Source of the DNA: Streptomyces inhibens
Lineage (GTDB): Bacteria > Actinomycetota > Actinomycetes > Streptomycetales > Streptomycetaceae
Length of the DNA stretch: 64,000 nucleotides
Direction of reading: 5' to 3'
NCBI RefSeq assembly: GCF_003389455.1
Contig: NZ_QUAC01000158.1
Coordinates: 1-64,000, forward strand
The position numbers and the translations under genes were made by a program. Within the stretch, counting starts at the first letter, position 1. Each line of letters starts with the position of its first letter. Positions 9,931-17,101 of the stretch are shown here, piece after piece. Below the pieces are notes generated by a model. The model made no database searches. It was not told where the DNA came from and worked only from the letters and a program-made list of their open reading frames with translations.

Positions 9931-11117
9931 GTGCGAACGGCACCGCCCCGCTGATCTCCCTGACCTGGACCGACCAGGTCACCGGCCACCGCGGCCACCT
10001 CGTCATCGACCGGCTGGTACGCGGGGTGTCCAGCGGCGGGCTGCGGATGCGCGCGGGCTGCACCCTCGAAGAGGTCACCGGGCTCGCCCGCGGGATGACC
10101 ATGAAGGAGGCGCTGCACTACGACCCAGACGCCCGCTATATCCCGCTCGGCGGCGCCAAGGGCGGCATCGACTGCGATCCGCACGCCCCGGAGGCCTATG
10201 GCGTACTGACCCGCTATCTGCGGGCGATGCGCCCGTACATCGAGCAGTTCTGGACGACCGGGGAGGACCTGGGGCTGACCCAGGACCTGGTCGACAAGGC
10301 GGCCGCCGAGGCCGGTCTGGTCTCCTCCATCCAGGCCGTCTATCCGCTGCTGGACGACGAGCGCGCGGCCCGGCAGCGGCTCGCCGACGCCTTCGCCGTC
10401 GAGGTCGACGGCATCGGGCTGGACGAGCTGGCCGGCGGCTGCGGGGTCGCCGAGGCGGTGCTGGCGACGCTGGACCGGGCCGGGACCCCGTACGCCGGAA
10501 CCCGGGTCGCCCTCCAGGGGCTGGGCACGATGGGGGGCGCCACCGCACGGTTCCTGGCGCGGGCGGGGCTGCGGATCGTGGCCGTCGCCGATGTGAAGGG
10601 GACCGTCGCCAACCCCGGCGGACTGGACGTCGAGGCGCTGCTGCGCGGCCGGGACGCGTTCGGCGCGATGGACCGTACGGCGCTGCGTCCCGGTGATGTC
10701 GAACTGCCCCCGGAGGCCTGGCTGTCCGCGGACGCCGAGGTGCTCGTCCCGGCGGCGGTGTCGTACTGCGTGACCGCCGCCAACCAGGCGCGGATCACCG
10801 CCCGTTGGATCGTGGAGGCGGCCAATATGCCGGTGGTGCCCAAGGCCGAGGCGCTGCTTGCCGCCCGCGGGATCACCGTACTGCCGGACGTGGTCGTCAA
10901 CTCCGGTACCAACGCCTGGTGGTGGTGGACGCTCTTCGGCGACATCGGCGCGGACGCGGACGAGGCCTTCGCGCATATACGCCGCTCGATGCGGGCGCTG
11001 ATCGACCGGATGCTGGCGCGCGCCGCGGCCGACGGCAGCACTCCGCGCGCGGCCGCGCATGCGCTGGTCACCGACCGGCTGCCGGAGATCGCCGCACGCT
11101 ACGGAAGCCACCGGTGA
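9927..11117 (+). CDS. Glu/Leu/Phe/Val dehydrogenase family protein
   Basis: A 396-residue oxidoreductase that in this family deaminates an L-amino acid to the 2-oxo acid with NAD(P). The N-terminal catalytic domain has the signature PLGGAKGGIDCDP with Lys78 in the catalytic position, preceded by the RGMTMKEALHYDPDARYIPLG block. The C-terminal Rossmann domain carries GLGTMG (198-203). The late motif reads LPDVVVNSGTNAWWWW, where most members have a PDILANAGGV-like sequence, so the substrate end is unusual. It overlaps its neighbours by GTGA on both sides. Glutamate is unlikely given the non-standard pocket; a branched, aromatic or other amino acid is inferred. Confidence 0.85.
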   Translation: MSANGTAPLISLTWTDQVTGHRGHLVIDRLVRGVSSGGLRMRAGCTLEEVTGLARGMTMKEALHYDPDARYIPLGGAKGGIDCDPHAPEAYGVLTRYLRAMRPYIEQFWTTGEDLGLTQDLVDKAAAEAGLVSSIQAVYPLLDDERAARQRLADAFAVEVDGIGLDELAGGCGVAEAVLATLDRAGTPYAGTRVALQGLGTMGGATARFLARAGLRIVAVADVKGTVANPGGLDVEALLRGRDAFGAMDRTALRPGDVELPPEAWLSADAEVLVPAAVSYCVTAANQARITARWIVEAANMPVVPKAEALLAARGITVLPDVVVNSGTNAWWWWTLFGDIGADADEAFAHIRRSMRALIDRMLARAAADGSTPRAAAHALVTDRLPEIAARYGSHR

Positions 11118-13198
11118 CCGGCCGGCCGTCCGACGGCCCCTGGGAGCCGCTGTTCGACCCGCGCAGCGTCGCGGTCGTCGGGGCGTCCGACAACCCGCAG
11201 AAGTGGGGCTACTGGCTCGCCGCCGGGGCGCTGACCGGCCGGCACCGCCGCAGTGTCCATCTCGTCAACCGGCGCGGCGGCAGCCTCCAGGGCGTGCCCT
11301 TCCTCCCTGGTCTGGACGCGCTGCCCGGTGCTCTTGAGCACATCGTTGTCGCGGTACCGCCGTCCGGCGTCCGTCAGGTCGTCGTCGACGGGGTGGCCGC
11401 GGGGGCCCGCTGGTTCACCGTCATCACCTCGGGGGCCGGTGCGGCGGCCGAGGACCGTGAGCTGGCGGCGCTGGTCACCGCGCACGGGGGACGGCTGCTC
11501 GGCCCCAACTGTATGGGTGTCGTCGACACCGGCAGCGATCTGCGGCTGACCTGGGGCGACTTCCCGCGCGGGGAGGTGGGCATGGTGTCCCAGAGCGGCA
11601 ATCTCGCGCTGGAGACGGCGCGGCTGCTCGCCCGTGCGGGCCAGGGCATCTCCCGTTTCGTCTCCCTGGGCAACCAGTCTGACATCGACGCCGCCGACGC
11701 CCTGGAGGCGCTGATCCCGCATCCGGCGACCCGGGTCATCGCGGCGTATGTGGAGGACTTCCGGGACGGGCGGCGGATGGCCCGTACGCTCGGCGCCGCG
11801 CGGGCCGCGGGAAAGCCGGTGCTGCTGCTGACCGCCGGCCGCAGCGAGGCCGCCGGACGGGCCGCCGCCTCCCACACCGGCGCCCTGGTCAGCGCGCATG
11901 CCACGGTGGCGGCGGTGTGCCGGGACGCGGGCGCGCTGCTGCTGCACGGCGCGGGCGAACTCGTCGACACGGCCGTCGCGTTGCTGGCGCCCGCGCTGCC
12001 ACGGGGGCGGCGGGTGGCGGTGGCCGGGGACAGTGGCGGTCAGGGCGCCCTGGCCGCGGACGCGCTGACCGCCTGCGGCCTCGACGTACCGAGCCTCTCC
12101 CTCGCCACCGCGGCGGCCGTCGCGGACCATCTGCCGCCGGGCTCCCACGCCGGCAATCCGGTCGACCTCGCCGGCGCCGGCGAGGCCGATCTCGCCAACT
12201 ACGTACGGATCAGCGAGACCCTGCTCGCGAGCGGTGACGCCGATGCGGCCGTGCTGACCGGCTACTTCGGCGACTATGCGACGGCCAATCCCGCCCAGGA
12301 ACGCCACGAGTGCGCGACCGCGGGTGCGCTCGCCGCCCTTGTCACGGCGCACGGCCGGCCCCTCGTGGTGCACTCGATGGCCCGTGACACCGCCGCCCTG
12401 GCCGTGCTGCGCGACCACGGCGTCCCGGTCTACGAACGGATCGAGCAGACGGCCACGGCGCTCGCCAACGCCGCCCGCTGGCGGGCGGGTTCCCCCGAGC
12501 CGCCCCCGGTGCCGCTACCGGCCGGGCGCACCGCCCCGCGCGTGCCCGACGGTACGTACGCAACGATGCGCGCGCTGCTGTGCTCCTACGGGGTGGAGTT
12601 CCCCGCGGCGGTGTTCGTCGGCACCGCCGACGAGGCCGCGCGCGCCGCCCGCCGCACCGGATATCCCGTGGTCCTCAAGGCCATGGGCCTGGCCCACAAG
12701 ACGGAGGCGGGCGGCGTGGTGCTCGGCCTGCGGGACGAGGCCGCGCTGTGCGCCGCGTTCGGCGCCGTACGCGCGGCGACCGGCGCCGCGTCCTTCGCCG
12801 TCGAGGCGATGGCCGCGCCGCCGCATGCGGTCGAGCTGATCGCCGGGGTACGGCGTGACCCGGCCTTCGGCCCCGTGGTGCTGGCCGGTCTGGGCGGGGT
12901 GACCGCCGAGCTGCTCGCCGACACCGCGCTCGCCCTGGCGCCGCTCACCGTGGACCGCGCCCGCCGGCTGCTGCTCTCGCTGCGCGGCGCCCCGCTGCTG
13001 ACCGGCTGGCGCGGCGCGCCGCCCGTCGATCTGGACGCCGCGGCCACGGCCCTGGTCACCCTCGGTCACGTGGCCCTCGATCACCCCGAGTTGACCGACA
13101 TCGAAATCAACCCGCTGCTCGTCCACCCGGGCGGCGCCCTCGCCCTCGACGCACACGCCGTCCCGTCGGCCCCCGTCACGAAAGGCCACCACTCATGA
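11114..13198 (+). CDS. NDP-forming acyl-CoA synthetase (acetate--CoA ligase family, fused alpha/beta type)
   Basis: A 694-residue fusion of the alpha and beta parts of an ADP-forming acyl-CoA synthetase, which makes an acyl-CoA from a carboxylate. It starts with a CoA-binding Rossmann domain (SVAVVGASDNPQKWGYW), continues with two succinyl-CoA-ligase-like flavodoxin domains in which His254 (SHTGALVSAH) is the phosphohistidine candidate, and ends with an ATP-grasp domain (YPVVLKAMGLAHKTEAGGVVLGL.. through LTDIEINPLLV). The order and length fit the family. The GTG start overlaps the upstream stop, and the gene ends in an ATGA overlap with the SDR. In this operon it would activate an acid produced downstream of the decarboxylase, or a carboxylate substrate directly. 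Confidence 0.88.
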   Translation: MTGRPSDGPWEPLFDPRSVAVVGASDNPQKWGYWLAAGALTGRHRRSVHLVNRRGGSLQGVPFLPGLDALPGALEHIVVAVPPSGVRQVVVDGVAAGARWFTVITSGAGAAAEDRELAALVTAHGGRLLGPNCMGVVDTGSDLRLTWGDFPRGEVGMVSQSGNLALETARLLARAGQGISRFVSLGNQSDIDAADALEALIPHPATRVIAAYVEDFRDGRRMARTLGAARAAGKPVLLLTAGRSEAAGRAAASHTGALVSAHATVAAVCRDAGALLLHGAGELVDTAVALLAPALPRGRRVAVAGDSGGQGALAADALTACGLDVPSLSLATAAAVADHLPPGSHAGNPVDLAGAGEADLANYVRISETLLASGDADAAVLTGYFGDYATANPAQERHECATAGALAALVTAHGRPLVVHSMARDTAALAVLRDHGVPVYERIEQTATALANAARWRAGSPEPPPVPLPAGRTAPRVPDGTYATMRALLCSYGVEFPAAVFVGTADEAARAARRTGYPVVLKAMGLAHKTEAGGVVLGLRDEAALCAAFGAVRAATGAASFAVEAMAAPPHAVELIAGVRRDPAFGPVVLAGLGGVTAELLADTALALAPLTVDRARRLLLSLRGAPLLTGWRGAPPVDLDAAATALVTLGHVALDHPELTDIEINPLLVHPGGALALDAHAVPSAPVTKGHHS

Positions 13199-14001
13199 CC
13201 CCCGCCACTTCCGGATTCGACGGCCGTACCTACCTCGTGACCGGCGGCGGCAGCGGCATCGGCCGCGCCATCGCGCTCGCCCTGGGTGCGGCCGGGGCAC
13301 ACGTCGTCGTCGCCGGGCGCACCCCGGACAGGCTCGCGGAGACGGTCCGCCTTCTGGAGGCGGACGGCGCACAGGCGCTCGCGGTACCCACCGACGTACG
13401 CGACCCGGCGGCCGTCGACGCGCTGGTCACCCGCTCCGTGGAGCGCTTCGGCGCGCTGGACGGGCTGGTCAACAACGCCGCGGGGAACTTCGTCGCGTCC
13501 GGTATCGATCTGAGCCCCAACGGCTGGCGCGCCGTCGTCGACATCGTCCTCAACGGGTCCTTCCACTGCACCCGGGCCGTCGCCCGCAGACTCCGCGAGC
13601 AGGGCACGCCGGGATCGATCCTGTCGGTGATCGCGACCTACGCCTGGCACGGCCACCCCGGCACGGTGCACTCCGCGGCGGCCAAGGCCGGCGTGCTGGC
13701 CATGACCCGGACCCTGGCGGTCGAACTCGCCCCGCTGGGCATCCGGTTGAACTGCCTCGCCCCCGGCCCGACGGAGACCGAGGGCGCGGGCGCGGCCCTG
13801 TGGGCGACCCCGCAGGCCCGTCAGGAGGTCCTGGACAGCGTCCCGGCCGGCCGGTTCGCCGCACCCCGGGAGATCGCCGACGCCGCGCTCTTCCTGCTCG
13901 GCGAGGGAGCCTCGTACCTCACGGGCGAGTGCCTGACCGTGGACGGCGGCCAGTGGCTCGGCAAGCAGGTGTACGGGCGGAGTGCGACGGCAACGGCCTA
14001 G
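13195..14001 (+). CDS. SDR family oxidoreductase, 2,4-dienoyl-CoA reductase-like
   Basis: A 268-residue SDR with cofactor motif TGGGSGIG and the motif LVNNAAGNF, which is characteristic of 2,4-dienoyl-CoA and related enoyl-CoA reductases. In place of the classical YxxxK it has Tyr149 in ATYAW, then Ser160 and Lys164 in HSAAAKAG. The spacing Tyr-11-Ser-4-Lys is the same as the Tyr199/Ser210/Lys214 arrangement known for mammalian 2,4-dienoyl-CoA reductase, so this subfamily call is fairly specific. It overlaps the synthetase gene by ATGA and is the last gene of the operon. It would reduce an unsaturated acyl-CoA, which fits the acyl-CoA dehydrogenase at the start of the operon. Confidence 0.87.
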   Translation: MTPATSGFDGRTYLVTGGGSGIGRAIALALGAAGAHVVVAGRTPDRLAETVRLLEADGAQALAVPTDVRDPAAVDALVTRSVERFGALDGLVNNAAGNFVASGIDLSPNGWRAVVDIVLNGSFHCTRAVARRLREQGTPGSILSVIATYAWHGHPGTVHSAAAKAGVLAMTRTLAVELAPLGIRLNCLAPGPTETEGAGAALWATPQARQEVLDSVPAGRFAAPREIADAALFLLGEGASYLTGECLTVDGGQWLGKQVYGRSATATA

Positions 14002-14074
14002 CTTGCCGTTCGACGTCCGAGCGGGGTCGGTTCGGCAGGGCGGGCGTGCGGTCCTCTGCCGTTGGGGCAGAGCC

Positions 14075-14440
14075 TCACGCGCCGCCCTGCGCCGCGCCGT
14101 ACAGCGTCCAGCCCCACAGGCCCCCGGCGACCAGGATCTGCAGCCAGCCGCTGATGAAGAACCGGCCGCGCAGCAGTGGCCACGCCGACAGCCCGGCCAC
14201 GGCGCCCAGGATGATCAGCGTGAGCACCGTGCTCGTGCTGTCGAAATCGCTGTTCGCGGCGGTGTCGAAGAAGTGGTATCCGGCCTCGTTCATCACCGGG
14301 AGCAGCGTGACGAGCACGACGATCACGTCCAGCACGAGCAGACCGACCGCCGGCCCGAAGTCGGCGGCCGGCGCCCGTCCGCGCTCCCCGTTTTCCCCTC
14401 CGCGGTGCGGGGGTGTCGGCGGTGTGGGCCCGGTGGTCAT
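14075..14440 (-). CDS. Small membrane protein of unknown function
   Basis: A 121-residue protein with a Pro/Gly-rich cytoplasmic-looking N-terminus (MTTGPTPPTPPHRGG) and three hydrophobic segments at about residues 31-47, 69-85 and 93-116. There are no catalytic motifs and I do not recognise the family with confidence; similar small membrane proteins with DUF names are common in Streptomyces. It is convergent with the catabolic operon and lies past the terminator of the permease gene, so it probably has its own transcription. It is judged real because the codon bias fits only this frame and the start is an ATG. Confidence 0.65.
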   Translation of the reverse strand: MTTGPTPPTPPHRGGENGERGRAPAADFGPAVGLLVLDVIVVLVTLLPVMNEAGYHFFDTAANSDFDSTSTVLTLIILGAVAGLSAWPLLRGRFFISGWLQILVAGGLWGWTLYGAAQGGA

Positions 14441-14462
14441 GCGCTCAGCTTCCCTCCGCAGC

Positions 14463-14502
14463 GGTACGGGGTCCTGAGTATCTGTACTCAGGACCCCGTA
14501 CC
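14463..14502 (-). terminator. Strong hairpin terminator after the APC permease gene
   Basis: A perfect 18-bp stem (GGTACGGGGTCCTGAGTA at 14463-14480, complement at 14485-14502) with a 4-nt loop. It starts 38 bases after the permease stop and also lies upstream of the small membrane protein start, so it can isolate the two minus-strand genes. Confidence 0.88.
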
Positions 14503-14539
14503 GGTGGTGTGTCGGTGCCGGCCGCCCGCAGACTCGGGG

Positions 14540-16165
14540 TCACCGGCCGGTCGAACGCACCGCACGGCCCGTCGGGGAAGCCTGCCGCCCGTCGCCGTCG
14601 GGCAGTTCGCCCGCTGCGGCCCCCGCCCGCATCCGCCGCCGTGCCGGCGCCCCGAGCAGGGCGAAGCACAGGCCCACCACGAGGAAGAGCAGCAGCGGTA
14701 CGACCTGGCTGAGGGTGTACTGCAGCCGCTGGCCGGCGAAGGCCTCGGGCAGCGAGTCGGCGGCCGAGCCTCCGGTGCCGAACCAGCCGACGCCGAATCC
14801 GGGCCAGATCAGCACCACGACGGTGAAGGCGACAAGTCCGGTCGCAAGGAAGGTGATCAGCCGGGCACCGGCCCGGCCGCCCGGCACACGGTACGGGCGC
14901 GGGGTGTCCGGGTACTTGCGGCGCAGCACCAGCAGGCTCGGGAAGGTGACGACGTAGGAGATGAAGGTGGTGCTGATGGTCAGCCCGAGGCCGGCCGCGA
15001 AGTACTTCTCCCCGTCGCCGTCGGTCAGTTGGAGCGCGACGATCAGCAGTACGGAGGCGAGCACCGCGGAGAGCAGATTGACCCGGACCGGAGTGCCGTG
15101 GCGCTCGGAGAAGGTGCCCAGCCAGGCCGGGCCCGCGCCGTCCGCGCACGCCACGGCCTGGGCCCGGTGCGCGCCCATCGCCCAGGTGACGCCGCTGGTG
15201 AGCAGGCCGATGATCAGGCCCGCGGCGGCGATGCTGCCGAGGACGGCACCGAAGCCGGTGAGCGTGACCGTGCCGTCGGCCGCGATATGGCCGCCGTAGA
15301 CGGTGAACACCGCCTTGCAGGCGTCGATGAAGCCGCCCAGGCTGCCGATCCGCTCGGCGGGAAGGACGAAGAGGATGCCGAGGATCGGGCCTCCGTAGAG
15401 CAGCAGCGAGGCCAGCCCGGAGCGGAGGATGGACAGCGGGATATCGCGCTTGGGGTTGGTCATCTCCTCAGCGGCGGTGCTGGGGAGTTCGAATCCGACA
15501 TAGTTGAAGATCAGGACCGGTACGAGGGCGAGGAACCCGGCGTAGGTGGGGGCGAACTCACCGGCCGGCAGGGCGTGTACCCCGTGCCGGCCGGCGTAGA
15601 CGACGACGGAGACGAGGAAGACGCCGAGCAGCACGATCCGGGCGACGGCGCCGGCGATGGGCACCCACTTGCCGACCCGTACGGACTGCACGACGGCCAG
15701 CGCTCCCGCCCAGATGAACGCCAGCCCGGCGGCGTACTTCCACAGGCCCGGCAGCGGGGTGAAGAACTGCTCCCAGGTGGTCAGGGCGATGATGCAGAGA
15801 CTGCCGCCGAGCCACACGGGGTTGGAGAGCCAGTACAGGACCTGGTTGATGCCGGCGGTCAGCCGTCCGAAGGCGAGCCGGGTCCAGACGTACGGCCCGC
15901 CCTGGACGGGAAAGGTCGAGCCGAGTTCGGCGACGAGCAGCCCGTAGGGGAGGAAGAAGACCAGCGCCAGGACCGCCATCCAGGTCAGCCCCTGCGGCCC
16001 GGCGGCGGCCACCGAGCCGATGGTGTCCAGTCCGACCAGGGTGCAGATCAGGAAGAAGAAGACATCGAGCCTGCGCAGCTCCTTACGGAGCCGGGAGCGC
16101 TGTTCGCGCCATCCCGCGGACAGGTCGGGGGCGTTGGTTCCTGGGGACGGTGGTGCTGGGGTCAC
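14540..16165 (-). CDS. APC family amino acid/polyamine permease
   Basis: A 541-residue secondary transporter of the amino acid-polyamine-organocation superfamily with about 12 to 14 hydrophobic segments. The first helices contain LICTLVGLDTIGSVAAAGPQGLTW, in place of the usual GxG unwound motif region, and the next loop has the conserved LGSTFPVQGGPYVW. FELPSTAAEEMTNPKRDIP matches the E-M-xNP-xRDIP loop found across the family. The GTG at 16165 is chosen because GGAGG lies eight bases upstream; the longer frame would run through the operator. It is divergent from the TetR gene and is probably the importer that feeds the catabolic operon. The substrate is not known; an amino acid or amine is expected. 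Confidence 0.9.
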   Translation of the reverse strand: MTPAPPSPGTNAPDLSAGWREQRSRLRKELRRLDVFFFLICTLVGLDTIGSVAAAGPQGLTWMAVLALVFFLPYGLLVAELGSTFPVQGGPYVWTRLAFGRLTAGINQVLYWLSNPVWLGGSLCIIALTTWEQFFTPLPGLWKYAAGLAFIWAGALAVVQSVRVGKWVPIAGAVARIVLLGVFLVSVVVYAGRHGVHALPAGEFAPTYAGFLALVPVLIFNYVGFELPSTAAEEMTNPKRDIPLSILRSGLASLLLYGGPILGILFVLPAERIGSLGGFIDACKAVFTVYGGHIAADGTVTLTGFGAVLGSIAAAGLIIGLLTSGVTWAMGAHRAQAVACADGAGPAWLGTFSERHGTPVRVNLLSAVLASVLLIVALQLTDGDGEKYFAAGLGLTISTTFISYVVTFPSLLVLRRKYPDTPRPYRVPGGRAGARLITFLATGLVAFTVVVLIWPGFGVGWFGTGGSAADSLPEAFAGQRLQYTLSQVVPLLLFLVVGLCFALLGAPARRRMRAGAAAGELPDGDGRQASPTGRAVRSTGR

Positions 16166-16181
16166 GGGCTCGACCTCCGTA

Positions 16182-16201
16182 AACTGACTGAACGAACAGT
16201 T
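16182..16201. promoter_or_regulatory. TetR-type operator candidate in the permease/TetR divergent region
   Basis: AACTGACTGAACGAACAGTT has inverted AACTG/CAGTT arms and contains ACTGAAC, the left half of the palindromes found upstream of the acyl-CoA dehydrogenase operon. It lies about 15 bases upstream of the permease start and 120 bases upstream of the tetR start. Shared half-site sequence at both promoters suggests one regulator for the island. Confidence 0.6.
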
Positions 16202-16321
16202 AGTAAGAGCAGACTGTGCGGGGCGCCGCACGGCCCGGTCAAGAGGTCGTCACCAGGTTTCGCCGGCGGATCCGGCGACGGCGCTTCAGCCCTGGCGACC
16301 GGTTCTGAGTAGGGTGACGGA

Positions 16322-16930
16322 GTGGCGAGGGTACGGTTGAGCGTGGAGGAACGGCGCGAGGAACTGCTGCGCGCCGCCGTCGGACAGATCGAGCGGCGTG
16401 GTGTGGCGGCCCTGCGCGTATCCGATGTCGCCGCCGAACTCAAGGTGAGCAACGCGCTGGTGCTCTACCACTTCGCGACCAAGGAAAAGCTGGTCGCGGC
16501 GGCCTTCCAGTACGCGGCGGAGGCCGACCTGGCCCATCTCCAGTCGATTCTGGGCAGGCGCGGCAGCGCGCTGCGCCGGCTGCGTGCCGCCCTTCGCTGG
16601 TACTCCCCCACCGGGCAGGCCAAGGGCTGGAAGCTGTGGATCGAGGGCTGGGCCGCCTCGCTGCGGGAGCCCGTACTGCGCGAGGTGGCCCAGGACCTCG
16701 ACCGGCAGTGGAAGGCGGCGCTCGCCGAGGTCATCGCACAGGGCGCGGCGGCGGGCGAATTCGACTGCGCCGACCCGGAGGGCGCGGCATGGCGGCTGAC
16801 CGCGCTGCTCGACGGATTCGCGGTACAGACGATCACTTACGCGGGTGCGCTGCCCCGCCGCACCATGCAGACCTGGGTCGAGGACGCCCTCACCCGCGAA
16901 CTCGGCCTCGATGCCGAGCAGGACGACTGA
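16322..16930 (+). CDS. TetR family transcriptional regulator
   Basis: A 202-residue repressor. The N-terminal TetR helix-turn-helix is clear (EELLRAAVGQIERRGVAALRVSDVAAELKVSNALVLYHFATKEKLVAAAFQYA), with the BetI-like spacing; the C-terminal ligand domain is helical (KGWKLWIEGWAASLREPVLREVAQDL). GTG start. Its position at the end of the island, divergent from the permease, and the related palindromes at two promoters in the island make local regulation likely. Inducers of such regulators are often CoA esters, but this is only inference here. Confidence 0.9.
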   Translation: MARVRLSVEERREELLRAAVGQIERRGVAALRVSDVAAELKVSNALVLYHFATKEKLVAAAFQYAAEADLAHLQSILGRRGSALRRLRAALRWYSPTGQAKGWKLWIEGWAASLREPVLREVAQDLDRQWKAALAEVIAQGAAAGEFDCADPEGAAWRLTALLDGFAVQTITYAGALPRRTMQTWVEDALTRELGLDAEQDD

Positions 16931-16932
16931 CG

Positions 16933-17063
16933 GCCCCTGGGAACGAACCCGTTCGGCGCGCTCGGCCTCGCATTCCGCGATGCGCGCCTTGATACGAGGA
17001 TCCCCTGCGAATTCGGGCGGGAGCCGAGTCGTCGCAGAGCTTGATGTGAAGTGCGCCGCGCAC
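16933..17063 (-). pseudogene. Remnant of a small gene with a possible frameshift
   Basis: A GTG at 17063 has GAGGAGAG at a good distance upstream and begins VRGALHIKLCDDS. After that the coding-like sequence continues in another frame as LPPEFAGDPRIKARIAECEAERAERV, as if one base were wrong. The second part then runs into the end of the tetR gene. I do not recognise the family. Confidence 0.3.
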
Positions 17064-17101
17064 GGTTCTTCTCTCCTCGGCTGCGGTGCCGGTGGGTGGC
17101 G

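Noticed and set aside
13982-16312. Plus-strand frame of 776 codons opposite the APC permease
   Set aside because: Composition is dominated by Gly, Glu, Asp, Gln and Arg without hydrophobic segments; it mirrors a membrane protein gene and starts inside the small membrane protein region.
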